A DNA stretch of 64,000 nt from Garcia nutans (GCA_947685225.1 CANTUV010000033.1:55529001-55593000); one strand, 5' to 3'; numbered from the stretch's first letter, positions 21,020 through 33,830 are shown. The notes: generated from the sequence alone by a model not told the origin. Numbers and translations are program-made.

Positions 21020-22048
21020 TTTTAAGCTTTAAGCTTTTTCCGCTTCAATCCCCAAACCCTACGCGCTAATCGCGTTTACTATATGGAGACCGGTGAAGGC
21101 TATGGAAGAGAGAAGGAAATTACTATAGACGCTGTTTTCGCTTTTAAGATGTATTTTTGCCTTCTGTTTGGATACGAAGATAAACTAGCCCCGGTCAACC
21201 ATGACAATAATTGAAAAGCTCATCGTTGATATGGATCGATTTCGGGTCCAGGCCAACAGGCCCAAATTGCGGGGGATGTATTTAACTTTTTAACTTTGTA
21301 ATTTTGTGACACATTAATCGTTCATCTAATCTAACCAATCATGCAAATAATTGACATCATGATTATTTATTTGAAATAAAAATGTCTGCTATGATCATGC
21401 ATTAAATATTTTTTGATATTCAAATAGTAAAAAAAATCCTCAATTCAGCTTTACTTCATAATGTTTGATAGAAAAAATTTATATAGTCGCTATTTATATT
21501 TGTATATATATATATATATATATATTTTGAAAACCACCCTTGACAGATATCGATGTAAATTATTATTTCGTATTTTAAATTTTATTTAGTTAACAAAATT
21601 ATATTTCTTTTTTAACTAACTAATAGTTTATGAACTTTATTTTCATCAAAATCTTTAACAATTTAATTAATTTTTATATTTTACGTAAAATTTATATGAA
21701 ACAACTAAAATAACTTAATATATATGTGTGTATATTAAAAAAGAGAAATTATTAATTGAATAACTTATTATATATGTGTGTATACTAAAAAAATAAATTA
21801 TTAAGTAAATAAATTTTTTATTTTAATTTAATTCATGACTAATAATTAAAATTTATTGATAAATATTTTAATTATAATTTTTTAATATATACGAGGATAT
21901 TTTAATAAATTTAATAAAATAATATAAAAACTTGCATGAAGGGAAACAAAACTCAACCACTATTTAATTAATTTTCAAAAAGAAAAAATCACTTTATTGA
22001 ATAAATTAAAACTTGAACATGACTAATAATTTATCTAAATAAATAATA
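21020..22048. other. Spacer upstream of nCBP
   Basis: About 250 bp of mixed-composition sequence next to the nCBP ATG is its likely promoter and leader. Beyond 21300 it is AT-rich, with a TA microsatellite near 21507-21526 and two near-identical 40-50-bp blocks near 21717-21830. No gene is seen. Confidence 0.5.
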
Positions 22049-22906
22049 CTAAATATTTAAATAGACACTTAAATTATAATCTAAGTAGTAATTAAATATT
22101 TAAATTTTTTTAAATTATTTAAGTATTTTTTTATGGCCAAAAATTTAAATAGACATATAAACTATAGTCTAAGTAGCAATCAAACACTTAAATTTTTGTT
22201 AAACTATTTAAATATTTATTTTATTAAAATATAGTCAAATAAATATAAATTTAACAACAGCTATAATTTTCATCAAATAATACTCTTTTTAATAAATATG
22301 AGATTCATTTTTTTAAATTTTTATTGAATAAAAATTAATACTTTAATATTATATATTTTATTATAACTGAATGCTATTTATTATGTATTGAAGTATATTA
22401 TAGGTTAATATTACTATAGTTATTATTATTTTATATTGCTATTATTTTAGTATTATCATAATTATTATTATTAATTAATTAAATATTCACTACTATTAAA
22501 AAATAGAAAAATAAAAATAAAAATTAAAAAATTAAATTGTTAATTAAAAATAAAAAATAATTTATTAATAAAAAATAAAAATAATTTTATAAATTGAAAT
22601 AAAAAATAATAAAAGAAATTATTAATTTATTAATATAAAATAATAAAATAATTTTTTTATTTTTTATTTAACAAAAATCTTAAAAATAAGTAAAAAATTA
22701 TAGTTTCTGTTTAATTTATATTTATTTAGTATTAATTTAATAAAAAAGTATTTAAATAGTAAAAAAATTAAAAAATTAATTACTATTTAGATTATAATTT
22801 AAATATCTATTTAAATATTTAATCATAAAAAATATTTAAATAATAAAAAAATTAAATATTTAATTACTATTTAAATTATAATTTAAGTGTTTATATAAAT
22901 ATTTAG
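22049..22906. mobile_element. Foldback-like element with repeated arms
   Basis: About 860 bp with long imperfect inverted arms (about 22049-22225 and 22730-22906). Each arm consists of two tandem units of roughly 85-90 bp based on TTAAATAGACACTTAAATTA and its complement. The interior is almost pure A/T. No protein is encoded and no target duplication was identified, so boundaries are approximate. It could be a Mutator-like or foldback element. Confidence 0.45.
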
Positions 22907-23444
22907 ACAATTTTTTTTTTGTACACGCACGTAAAATTTATTAAAAGCATCAAAGTGCTATGCAAAGCACCACTCTTTTTGCATCCCTTAAATTGTCGAC
23001 AAAATAAATAAAAGCTGAGTTTTTGGTACGAAAAGAAAATAAATAAAAAATGTAAAAAATAAAAATAAAAATAGAGAAAGTGGGAATCGGACTGGCCACA
23101 AAAGAGCTCCAATCACAACCGTCCATCTCTACCCAAATCCAATACACCGCCTTTGAGACGACCTCTCTCCCATTTCGCACTGAGAGAGAGAGAGAGAGAT
23201 TCAGAGAAAGAAATAATTAATAAACAAAACAAATTTCAACCATTATTATTTTTATTATTTTCTTTAATTAATAAAGAGAAAGAGAGAGAAAGTTATTTCT
23301 TTCTTTCTTTCTTCGGCTTCTCTGTCTTGTTCGTCTTGTGTTTCTGTTCTTTGTGGTCTTAGTATCTTCTTCTTATTATCGTGTTTTCTTTTTCCAAAAT
23401 TGCCCTTTCGGCTGGTGTTTATTTTCGATTCTTGCCCCCCTTCA
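22907..23444 (+). promoter_or_regulatory. Promoter and leader region of the APR-like gene
   Basis: GC content rises here. A (GA)n tract at 23181-23199 and further GA/CT-rich sequence to 23310 resemble the pyrimidine/purine-rich leaders of plant genes. No TATA box could be placed with confidence. Confidence 0.4.
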
Positions 23445-26400
23445 ATGGCTTTGGTTTTTATTTTGTTGCTGTGCGTCTGGGCTTTGTCTTCGACTTCGTT
23501 CGTGTCTGCTTCGGCGTCGTCGGATTCTATTTGCCCTAATCAATCTGTTTTCTTTTTATATAATCTTCAATCTCAATGCACTCTCTCGATCTTCCCAAAT
23601 CATCCTCTTGAGGTACCCTTTTTTTTTTACCAAATTTCTCGTCTTTTTTTTTTTTTTTAAAATTGCACTTTGTGTTAATTTTCGTTGCGTTGATTACTGG
23701 TCATTATTATGATATGTTGTTTTGCTATTATAATTAGTTTCTCAGTTATTTTGCATTTATTCATGGAGTAACTGGTTAATTGATTCTTATTATTTAATTT
23801 GATTTGCTAATTTCATGCCATTTCTTGTTGTTCTAATTTTATTTGATCCCCTTGGTTGATATTAGTTTATGGGTATTTAGGTGTTTAGGTTTAATTTGAT
23901 GGCCAATGTTGGTTTAGGTATTGATTTTGTGGTGAAAAACTCTGCGCGTTGGGATTAAGTATAATGATTGCTTGGCTTTTTGATAGTCCTGGCTGGAAAA
24001 CTCAATTGGATTGTCTCCTAGAAGCTTTGAATTTAACGTGTGTACATGGTGAACTGTGAACTGTATTGTGGCCCGTATGGTATTCCTATAGAGGAGAATC
24101 GGTTTGGTTTTATGCCAGGGAGATCTACCGTGGAGGCTATTTCTCTTCTAAGAAGACTAATGGAATTGTATTAAGAGAAGAAGAAAGATCTCTACATGGT
24201 ATTTATTGACTTGGAGAAAGTCTATAATAGAGTACCAAGAGAAGTGTTATGGTGGGTTTTGAAGAGGAAAGGAGTCAGCGGCAAATATATCAACATCATC
24301 AAAAAACTAGTGTAAAAACACCTGGTGGAGACACTGAGGCTTTTCCATTACTACCGGATTGCATCAAGGTTCGGCCATGAGTCCATATTTCTTTACTCTG
24401 GTTATGGACGAGTTAACCAGAAGCATACAAGACGATGTTCTTTGGTGCATGTTGTTTGCTGATGATATTATTTTAATTGATGAGACTAGTGCTGGTGTAA
24501 ACCGTAAGTTGGAAGTGTGGAGAAGAACCCTCGAGGACAAGGGTTTTAAGTTAAGTAGGAGTAAAACGGAATATATGCACTGTGAGTTCAGTCTAAGGAA
24601 GAAGCAGGAACATGAGGTTAAGTTGGATGGAGTTTTGGTCCCTAAAACCAAGCAGTTCAAATATTTGGGTTCGGTGTTCCAGAATGATGGTCGTATAGAT
24701 GAAGATGTGGCTCACAGAATACAGGTAGGGTGGTTGAAGTGGAAGGGTGCGACTGGAGTTCTATGTGATAAGAAAATACCTCTGAAAGTTAAAGGTAAAT
24801 TCTTTAGGACGGTTGTTAGACCTGCGATGCTCTATGGTAGTGAGTGTTGGACACCAACGGGACAACATTTGCATAGGATGAGTGTGGCAGAAATGAGGAA
24901 GCTAAGATGGATGTGTGGACATACCAGACTGGACAAAATTAAGAATGTTCATATTCGACAAAAAGTCCAAGTAGCGGATGTCGGAGATAAGGTGAGGGAA
25001 GGAAGACTTAGATGGTATGGGCATGTTTTAAGAAGACCTCCTAATGCTGCGGTTCGTTAGTGTGAGAATTTGTTGATTGAGGGGGCTAAAGGTCGTGGAA
25101 GACCTAGAACTGTGTGGAATGAGGTGATAGCAAGAGACCTACGTGCCTTAGAACTTGATGCGGATTTGATTAATGACAGACTTGAATGGAGACGTAAAAT
25201 CCGTGTTTTGGAAGGGGCTTAAGGCTGGAGTATCTTTTTTGGTATCTTTTGAGCTTATTTTGTTGAGGATCCATACGACCGACCCCAACTTGTTTGGGAC
25301 TAAGGCTCAGTTGTTGTTGTTGTTCTTTGAATTTGCATCTCATTTAAGGATAAAGGAAATTAAGTGTGTGAAACTATTATATTGTTAATTTGATTATAGC
25401 TACTTCTCAAGTGTTAGATGATGTTATCTTACCCACAATATCGTACGCTAGAGTCCTCTGGGAGATATGTAATTCATAATGCATTGTTCAGCTGCAGGGC
25501 ATATATTATTGGTTTTTCAAATGTGATCCTTGATGTTTATAGCAAGATGCTAACTTCATGAAAGATTTTTGAGACAGTGTTAAGGTCTATGTTAGGCTAT
25601 TGTGCATTATGAGCGAGAGTTCTGAAATAGTAAATGCTTGGAAGAAACAAAAGGAAATTGGAAACATGTATTCAAAACTGACGAACTTCTGAATGTAGAA
25701 TTATGTCTGCAATTTTTCGCCCACTTCCACCAACATTGTTAGGGACGTCAAAATTTTTGGTGAATAGGAGATTGTAAAGTGTTTTTGTGAAAGAGAATTA
25801 CATTGGATAGAGATTTTTATGGAAAAATTCTGCAGATACTCTGTAAGTATTACATCCTATGGAAGCCTTTTGAATCCGCTAGTTAGTTATGTATATATTA
25901 AAGTATAGATTAGGAAGGGGGCATACTAGAATAGTCATATGGGATCACCTTGGAGAATTATAAAAAAATCTAGCTGTCTTTTACTTCTTGGAGGTTATGC
26001 TCTTTTGTTTCTTCTTTATCAATGGATGGATCAGATACTCTATAGTATTACCTCCTACGGAAGCCTAAAAATACATGGCTATTTGAATCCACTGGTTAGT
26101 TATGTATATATTGGAGTATAGATTAGGGAGGAGGCATACTAGAATAGCCATATGGGAGACCTTGGAGAATTATAAAAAAGTCTAGCTGTCTTTTACTTCT
26201 TGGAGGTTATGCTCTTTAGTTTCTTCTTTGTCCTTGGATGGATCAAGTTATTGCAACTTCATGCTGTGTTCTTCCTCTTGTCAGTAGTTCATGTGCAAAC
26301 AAGTGGTACCTCTTCCTACGTTGAATGTTTGTGAAATCAGATTGGTGGCTAGCGATGTTAACTTTAACTCCTTAAGAGATGGGCGTGAATGAATAAATCA

Positions 26401-28746
26401 CTAGGCACTCTAGGACAAGGTGGTGAAACCTAAAAAGAGAGAAACATGGGTTTTAAACAAGAGTTAGTTGTAGACATTTTTTAAAAAAAAAACTCAAGAA
26501 ACAACAGAAAAAGGATGGGAAAAACTTTAATCTCTGCACTCTTCTTCTCTAAATTTATAAATAGTTAGGCATTCAAATTTTCTTTTACTTTTAAAGATCA
26601 AAATTCTATTTTTCTAACACTTCCAATTGATGATTGCTTGTTAAGTTTTCTGGTGACCTGACATTTCATTGGAGGGAGGTATTGTTAGAATTAATTTATT
26701 TAATCAATTTACGTTTTCGTGTAGACTTTTTGGCAGTTTCTTTTATTGCAATAACGGGAATACTTTTTTTCTTTATTATTGTGGTCAGTTGTTTTCTTAG
26801 GATTATTTTCACACGTTGTATCTATCTGAATAGTATGGTCAAAGTTATCTTATTCATGCTACAACTTGAAGATATGAGGAAACATATCCATGAATGGATC
26901 CGTGTGTTAAAGTTTATGCTCTACTCTGTCTTTTGATCGAGTTTGTATGTGTCTTTGAATTCATACATGCCTTCTTTCTTTCCACTTGTATTTTTTCCTT
27001 GTCAGTGTGTCTTTCCAACTTATGATGAATGACACTGGCCTTGATCTAAATTTACTACATATGCCATAATTTAGCATTTGTATATACCAGTTTTCATGGC
27101 TCACTAAAAATCTATTTTATGCCTTCATTTGCTGCTATTACTAGTTCGATGATAACTTTTCCTGTGTTTGATTTTTAATGTTCTTGTTTATTTTACTTCT
27201 TAGTGCTGAATCATATATTTATTTATTATCATAGGTTGATGGGAACCTCCTGGACAGAGCATTAACTCCAAAGCAGGGAAATTCATATACATCTGTATTC
27301 TTCTATGCTTCCTGGTGCCCATTTTCACACAATTTGGATTCTAAATTTAACTTGCTTGCTTCCATGTTCCCTCAAATAGAACATTTGGCTGTTGAACAAT
27401 CTTCAGCGTTCCCAAGGTATGATTAAACCTCCTGTAATATTATGTCATGATATTGATCCACGGGGATATTATCTAGTTCGATAATCTTCGCTCTTTGAAG
27501 TGTTACCAAAGGGCTTGTTATCAAATGTAAATTATCATTACAGTTTTTATATGTTCCGTGTGTCAAGTGCTGGAACAATGACTTTGCTGTATGCTTGCTA
27601 TTGTACGAGGCACATGTATGCACCCATGCACGCACAAAAGCTATGTCTTGATCTGTGGATTTGGTAGTTGTAAGTTGAAAAATGTTTTTTTCTGCTCTCT
27701 TAAATATAGGTAGAAAGTAGATGCTAGATCTTGCAATTATATGTTATTTCCTATTTTACTAGTTGATTGCTATCTATGGGTGGATTGTTACTTTACTTTT
27801 TATGTACATTCCCTGTGTATATGGAGTGCCTCCTACCATGTTAGGATTTCCTACCATGTTAGGATTTCTGAAGCCTTTTCTATGTGTCAATCTATACAAA
27901 TGATAATTCTTTGGAGGTTGCATCAAAAGACTAAGGTTGTTTCAATGGACTTTAATGTCTACTAGTATCAATATCTTTTGCAGTATATTTTCAAGATATG
28001 GAATTCATAGCTTGCCCTCAATAATGATGGTCAACCAGACATTAAAAGTGCAATGTCATGGGCTGAAGAATCTCCAGTCCCTTGTTCAATTTTACGAGAA
28101 AACAACGGGTAATTTTATTTTTCTTTATGGAAGAATATGTTAGCAGTGATCCATCCATCCTTGCTCTCAGTCATTATCTACTATTGTGTATTAAACATTG
28201 TTGTTGGTCTACCAAATTATTCTTTGCATGTTAGAACCTCGGTTCCATACAACTGAACTGGTTTAGGAGTCGCTATTAATATTTTATAGTTGCTGTTTAT
28301 AACCTCTGTCTGCAATTTTAGGACTCAAACCAGTTCAGTATCTTGCTGAGGATGAGCCAACTGGTAAGGATAGCAGTGAAGAATCAATCATGCAGCCATG
28401 GAACGCGTCTTCCTTGGAGGAGATGATGAAAAAGGATCCCTACTTAGTATTTGCTACGCTGTTCCTTTTTTTGCGAGTATTGCTGCTTGTATCTCCAAAA
28501 GTGTTTTCTCATCTCAAGGCTTTCTATGGATCGTATGTTCCCCATTTTAACTTGGAAATATTTGGTGAGACAAGTCAATTGTTTTGCCGGATCCTGCACA
28601 TGATTGATGTGAGGAGGATTTGGACCAGGCTGAGACTATGCAAGGCCAGGAACTTCCATGAAGGTGCCAAAAATTGCCGGGTTTGGGCTTCTTCCTTGGC
28701 TTCTGTTTCATTGGGCGAATCTTCATCAGCTAGATCACAATCTTAA
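23445..28746 (+). CDS. 5'-adenylylsulfate reductase-like (APRL) protein
   Basis: A secretory thioredoxin-fold protein of the plant APRL group; it lacks the reductase domain of true APS reductases, and its function is not established. Four exons: 23445-23612, 27235-27416, 27984-28108 and 28322-28746; 900 nt, 299 residues. A signal peptide (MALVFILLLCVWALSS) is followed by CPNQSVFFLYNLQSQC and then the thioredoxin-like region with VFFYASWCPFSHNL. A single Cys replaces the CXXC of PDI. Then come LAVEQSSAFPSIFSRYGIHSLPSI and a hydrophobic segment near residues 205-225 (YLVFATLFLFLRVLLLV). Intron 1 (3,622 nt) contains a LINE fragment and a tandem duplication. In Arabidopsis APRL7 lies next to nCBP, as here. 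Confidence 0.87.
24035..25324 (+). mobile_element. 5'-truncated RTE-clade LINE in APRL intron 1
   Basis: About 1,290 bp in the sense direction of the host gene, flanked by the 10-bp duplication CTTTGAATTT (24025-24034, 25325-25334). The reverse transcriptase part is readable: GFMPGRSTVEA, FIDLEKVYNRVPREVLWWVL, HQGSAMSPYFFTLVMDEL and the catalytic LFADDIILI; then the C-terminal part RLRWYGHVLRRP. At least three in-frame stops and one frameshift (about 24350) kill it. The 3' end is the RTE-type tail (CCAACTTGTTTGGGACTAAG followed by GTT repeats). It belongs with the longer copy at 46308-49578. Confidence 0.88.
25834..26250. repeat. Tandem duplication of about 200 bp within the intron
   Basis: Copy 1 (about 25834-26032) and copy 2 (about 26033-26250) share AGATACTC, TAGTTATGTATATATT, GGCATACTAGAATAG and TTGGAGAATTATAAAAAA. 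They differ by a 14-bp indel and scattered substitutions. No coding sequence is involved. Confidence 0.8.
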
Positions 28747-30834
28747 CATAGACACCATCTTTCTGTGAGATTAAAGGAGCTTGGTGATGAGATAACATAT
28801 TACCACTGTTTTGATGCTCAGGGACAGGTAGTCTCTCTCTCTCTATCTCTCTCTCTAAAATTTCATTATAATTAGCAAGAATGATGATGATAGTTTATGT
28901 GTTTGAGTTTTGGGAGGAAGTAAAACAGGCATGTAAATTGACAACAGCTTTACCCTTTTTGTATATTATTTGTCATTTGGAGGAATCTCTTCATACATCA
29001 GTGGAATGTAAGCTTGTAATGTGGTGTCTCTCTCTCTCTCTCCCTCAATCCCATATGAAAAGATTATAGTTTGATAAAAACAGCTGTATGTATAGTGAGA
29101 CCTAAGCAATGCAGGATGTGTGTATTAATGTCAGCTTCATATTGACCAAAAAAAATGTCAGCGACATCATCTGTTTATATAGTTGCCAGAGCTTCATTGT
29201 ATTCTTCCTTCGTAGGGAGTTAGTTATGTTCTGTCTTTGCACACAGATACGACAGTTTTTTTCAATTTGAAAATATGTCAGCAACAAATTTATGATATCG
29301 AGAAATTATATTAAGCATTTCATGTAGAATGTTTTTCTCATTGTATTCCCAGCGCTAGCTTAAAACCTAATTGTGAATTTGATGGGATGTAATTAGAATG
29401 ATGAATAAAAATTTAATTGCATGTGGTCCAGAAGAGGACCGGAATACCAACAAGGTTTCATGTATTTCTAAAAGAAGTAGTACCAAAACAGTATAAAAAT
29501 TCCAAAATAGTGAGAGGGGTTGCCTTGCAAGCCATATGTGCAATTGGAGAAGCAAACGTGGAAAATGCAAGCAAGTATTGCCTCCTCAAGACGACAAAAC
29601 ATGGAATGGTGCAATTAACTGAAGAAAAATGCATATCAAAATTGCCACTTTGACAAATTTGCTTGTTTCATTTACAAGTGATATTAAATTTTAATTTGAT
29701 GAATGTAGCGGGAAAAAAAAATCATTAGTTTAAACCCATAAAATATTATCAAAATATGATACTTTAAGATGTCTGTTCTGTACCGTTTTACCTAAAATAA
29801 TCATGCCTGCCTGTCATAGGCATTAAGACTTGAGTGTTTCAGAATAAAACCTTTATCATCTAATAAACTAAAACCATAGTTTGATTAAAGTAAGTGAAAC
29901 AGCAATTAAAGAACATATATTAAAGAACCCTATCAAGATAATTTTATTAAAAAAAGATTAACGGAAAAGAAAGTTCATTAAATATAAACAACAGTACAAG
30001 CATCTTAAACAACATAATGACCAAAAAAAAATCTTAAACAACTCCAGAAAAAATCGAAAGACATGAAAATTTCATGTATTCTAATTTTATTAAAATTTGG
30101 GTTTTTAATAAGGGGAAGAAAAGTCGAAAAAAGATACCAGCATGTGGACAGTTGTATTGTATGGGAAGGCTTTCACTTTCATCTTTTTCCACTCTTTTTT
30201 TTTATATTCAATAATAACCTAACCAATCACTTCCGCTTCAAGAAAGCTTTCACAAGCAATCAGCACTAGTCTCTCTTTCTCTTCCGAGAGTGAGACTCTT
30301 GAAGGAATCTCTAACAAACACATACTCTCTTTCTCTCTCTCTCTCTTTCGATGTCTCTAGAAATGTTGATAAATAGACCTTTAAAAAAGGAACTTATGCG
30401 CGAATATTAAATTATTTGGCTGGTTAAGATATAAAGTAACTAACAACATTGTAGTAATCAAAACATACAGAAAACAGAAAATTAAAAAGAAATATTCAGG
30501 AACTCCTATTGAAGAAGGTATTCTCTTAAGTGGGTCCTAGTGGACCATCCCTTTAATTGTCATCTTTTGTTGGGATAAGATCTTAAGCTATGTCATATCT
30601 GTTTGCCATGCTTCTGGGTTTTCAATCTTATTACTCCCAATAGCAACCGGCACCTCAATATTCTTTCGGTGGCCTTGGCCTCCTCTCTCTTTCTCTCTCT
30701 CAGTATGAAAATTCCACACAAACTTCCATGAAAAGCCGCCTTCTTTGATCGATACTTCAACAACCCAAGATCAAAAATAATCAGCCCATTTCTTTGATCC
30801 AATTTCACTTCCAAGAAAATTCCCTCAAGAAAAA
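28747..30834. other. Intergenic region, APRL to membrane-protein gene
   Basis: 28747-29340 is probably APRL 3' UTR and flank with two CT microsatellites (about 28832-28855, 29027-29042). 29400-29655 contains a 78-codon open frame with no recognised motif. CT-rich tracts at 30270-30350 and 30680-30700 belong to the leader side of the gene at 30835. No gene is recognised. Confidence 0.5.
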
Positions 30835-32262
30835 ATGGATCTAGAAGAGTGGGAGATTCTTCCCCGTCGTGGGTTTCTTGATTTTCATGAAGATGGTGAA
30901 AAAAAGAATTATGGACCGACCAAACATAACTCCAATTTCAATATGAACTATTTTGTGTGTCCATCTTCTCCCCCAAAAAATTCAAGAATTGTGCCTAATC
31001 AACTTGTACCAGTTCCATTTCAAATGGAACCCAAAACAATAACGACTGGTGAAGAAGATCAAGAAGAATTCAAACCAAAAGAAGCCCCGAATTTGCCTTC
31101 TGTGATCTTGCCAGAAATCAGAGGTTCTGATCTAGCTGCAATTAAAGAAGCTGATCAAGACCCAATTTCTCAAGTTTTCTTCAAGAAAATGAAGGAAAAT
31201 GAATTTGTCGACATGAAAATATTGGAGTCTCCAAAATCTCCAACGAGTACAGGATCATTTGTGCCTCCTCAAATTGATGCTGCTGGTAAGTTTAATTTTG
31301 AGGACAAAAGCGTGGCCTTTAAAGGCGAGATCTTGGAAACCAAAATTATTCCCCCAATATTCAAGAATAATAATGAAAATATTAAGGTGGAAGAAGAACA
31401 AGAAGAGGAGGAGGTTAATTGGGAGGAGAACAGTGGTGGACTGAATATTTGGAAGTGGAGCTTGAATGGGATTGGAGCTATTTGCTCCTTTGGTATTGCA
31501 GCTGCTACCGTTTGTATTATAATCTTTGGAAGCCAACAAAGAAACAAGCTGGAAAAACAGAACCAAAAGCTGAGATTCCAGATTTACGCTGATGACAAGG
31601 TCTGTTTCTGTACCTGTCTAGTATTTCTCTAAATTTTGTATTTTTATCCAGTTTTTGTTTCATTCTATCAAACCATGTATTCCTTAGGCATATTTAGTAC
31701 TAATTCCACAAAGATATAATCACTTGGATGACTTTTAGATGGTATTTATTACTGTTTCTTGATTTGATTTCTTGATCAAGTATAATTACAATTAGATGCA
31801 GTGTTATCAAACAAGCAATTGTTATAAAGACATATTTCTTGTAAAGAAAATGTGATTGAAAGTTGTCACCCAAAAAATTAACTTAGAAAGTTGTCACCCA
31901 AAAAATTAACTTACATATTGGTCTAATATTCATCCCTATGCTAATATATGTATTTGCAAAAGCATATTTAAAGCCAGTCAATTGATCACATAGGTTTGTG
32001 AACTTGTATACAGAACTATTAGGTTTTTAAAGATCTAAGCTTTTCTTACAATTTCTGCCATTCATTTGCTAATAATTATTAGGACATCCACCATCGTGAC
32101 AATTTGATGGCTCTTAGATCTAATTAACCCAAATGTTTGTTATAGAGGATTAAGCAAGTGGTTCACCAAGCAACAAGACTGAATGAGGCAATGACAACAG
32201 TTAGTGGAGTTCCCATTGCTAGAGCTCACATAAGTTTCGAAGGTTACTATGATGGTCTTTGA
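30835..32262 (+). CDS. Plant-specific single-pass membrane protein (DUF6821-like)
   Basis: Two exons: 30835-31599 and 32146-32262; 293 residues. The N-terminus MDLEEWEILPRRGFLDFHEDG and NYFVCPSSP are the recognisable blocks of a plant family I believe is DUF6821; no biochemical role is known to me. Then come a Pro/Glu-rich acidic stretch (EEEQEEEEVNWEEN, about residues 184-200), one hydrophobic segment (IGAICSFGIAAATVCIIIFG, about 213-232), a Lys/Gln-rich coiled stretch (QQRNKLEKQNQKLRFQIY) and a C-terminus RIKQVVHQATRLNEAM. The cytosolic side is probably the acidic N-terminal part. Gene position next to APRL matches Arabidopsis, where a small membrane-protein gene follows APRL. Confidence 0.8.
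31858..31913. repeat. Tandem duplication of 28 bp in intron 1
   Basis: The unit GAAAGTTGTCACCCAAAAAA... is repeated exactly, starting at 31858 and 31886, inside the intron of the membrane-protein gene. Confidence 0.85.
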
Positions 32263-33562
32263 AGCAACTGGTTATGACAACAAAGCGTTCATTTGTTCCT
32301 TGCTGTCAATGGTGGTGGTGAATCTTCTGTGTTGCCTCTATGTAAAGTTTTATAGAAAGGGACTTGTTCATATTTTGTACATAAATATATTAATTTGAAA
32401 TGTCTATTTGTGTAAAGATTTTGATGAATCCTGCTGTTTGTAGTACTTGGATAAGAAGAGGTGGGAATATCTTTGTTATTATGATCCCACTTGTAGCTTT
32501 AGCTAAAAGTACGTATTATGGCCGCTGGCCCTTATAATTGTTTACTAATCAACAAGTCCCTGAATGATTATCAGAATAATGTTGGTTTTTGTTTTGTTTT
32601 GATTTCGAGAAGAGAATATTTACAATAATAATTAAAAATTTTACATCATTCTAGACTCAGTATTAGATGGAATAATGGATGACCAAGCATATATGAATTT
32701 ATTTATTTGTTAATATGAAAAGGACAGGTTGCTGGACCCTGGTTTTTGAGGAGTTTTATTTTGTAAATCATGGGTTGTTTTGGAACTTAGGAACTCTTTA
32801 ATTATCCTTAATTATCTATGGGCTTTATTTTCTACTATTAGTAAATTTTTTATCATTAAAATGTTATCACTCTATAAATTGAAATGGTTATTATCCTTAA
32901 TTCTTGACTTTCGCTGATCTAGTTATGGATAAACTAGACAGCATATTGATTGCCAAACTAATGAGAGATCAGAAAAACTATTAAAAGATAATTTTACATA
33001 ATGGCCATGAAGAAGAGAGAAAGAAAGAAAGAAGATGATATGATTTAACAATTCCAGGTTATCCAACAATCCAAACAAAAGATATTAATTGAGTCATGAC
33101 CCACGCTCCATTGATACTATTAGACAAAAATAAATAGTGTACAGTGTTCAATTGTCAAAAATGGTGACACGGTGTTCACTACCATTAGTGATGTGAAAGC
33201 CTTTTTTTTTTCTTTTGAAATTGTTTGGAACTATATGTTGGATGTCATGTACATGGAAAAACCTTCAATTAATAGAAATTGGTGACAAATAGGTAGATGG
33301 CTCTCTCACAACAATATTCAGCCGCTTGTTAAATATCTGACAAATTTTTATCAAATAGGCAAATGGCACAAACATTTTAAGAGTTGCCTTCTAGACTTTT
33401 GATTTTGCTCCAATTGTTTTTCCTAATATTATTTTTAGAAAAATTATATAAAACTTCTTAAAATGATAATTAAAATATCTGATTAAAATCACGTCATACC
33501 TAACAAATTAGAAAAATATTTTTTAGGAAAAAAAAAAGATAAGAAATATATTTGTAAAAACT
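32263..33562. other. 3' flank of the membrane-protein gene, then spacer
   Basis: 32263-32520 is the probable 3' UTR. Beyond this no gene is seen; moderately AT-rich unique sequence runs to the snoRNA cluster. Confidence 0.5.
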
Positions 33563-33638
33563 GAAATTGCCTCAGAATGGCAGTTTTCAACAACCAAAAT
33601 TATTTATAATTGACTGATCTCATCATCGGCACAATTTC
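33563..33638 (-). ncRNA. Candidate C/D-box snoRNA
   Basis: Read on the minus strand, the C box ATGATGA (33626-33620) and D box CTGA (33575-33572) are separated by 44 nt. They are enclosed by a strong terminal stem: CTGAAATTG at about 33640 pairs perfectly with CAATTTCAG at about 33569-33561, and CC/GG continue it inward. TGTTGA inside the loop could act as C'. The guide before the D box would be GAAAACTGCCATT. C/D snoRNAs direct 2'-O-methylation of rRNA or snRNA; the target was not identified. It lies downstream of two H/ACA-like RNAs on the same strand, which supports the call. Confidence 0.62.
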
Positions 33639-33693
33639 AGCTTCAATTTATTTCTTTTTAAAAGAAAGCAGCAAAATAATTCATTAATTATTA

Positions 33694-33830
33694 GCGTATC
33701 CGAATCTATCTAGGTAAGGAAAACATAGAAAAATCTCATTACCCTCAAACTGATTCGAGTTGTTCTTCGCCTCTGTCTGAACCAAACGGCATCTTTTAGA
33801 TTGAGCTTTCTGGTTATTCGGAGGCAAATC
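33694..33830 (-). ncRNA. Candidate H/ACA snoRNA 2
   Basis: About 137 nt on the minus strand. Hairpin 1: lower stem TTTGCCTC / GAGGCGAA (33828-33767 region), an internal pocket, upper stem AACCA / TGGTT. Hinge: H box AGAACA (33766-33761, ANANNA). Hairpin 2: lower stem TCGAATC / GATTCGG, inner stem GGGTAA / TTACCT. The tail is ATA (33699-33697) followed by three nucleotides, a known variant of ACA. The order hairpin-hinge-hairpin-tail is complete, and the length is typical. The class guides pseudouridylation; the target is unknown. Confidence 0.58.

Noticed and set aside
29417..29653. 78-codon open frame downstream of APRL
   Set aside because: No recognised motif, no splice context and no flanking gene signals; kept only as a remark in the spacer entry.
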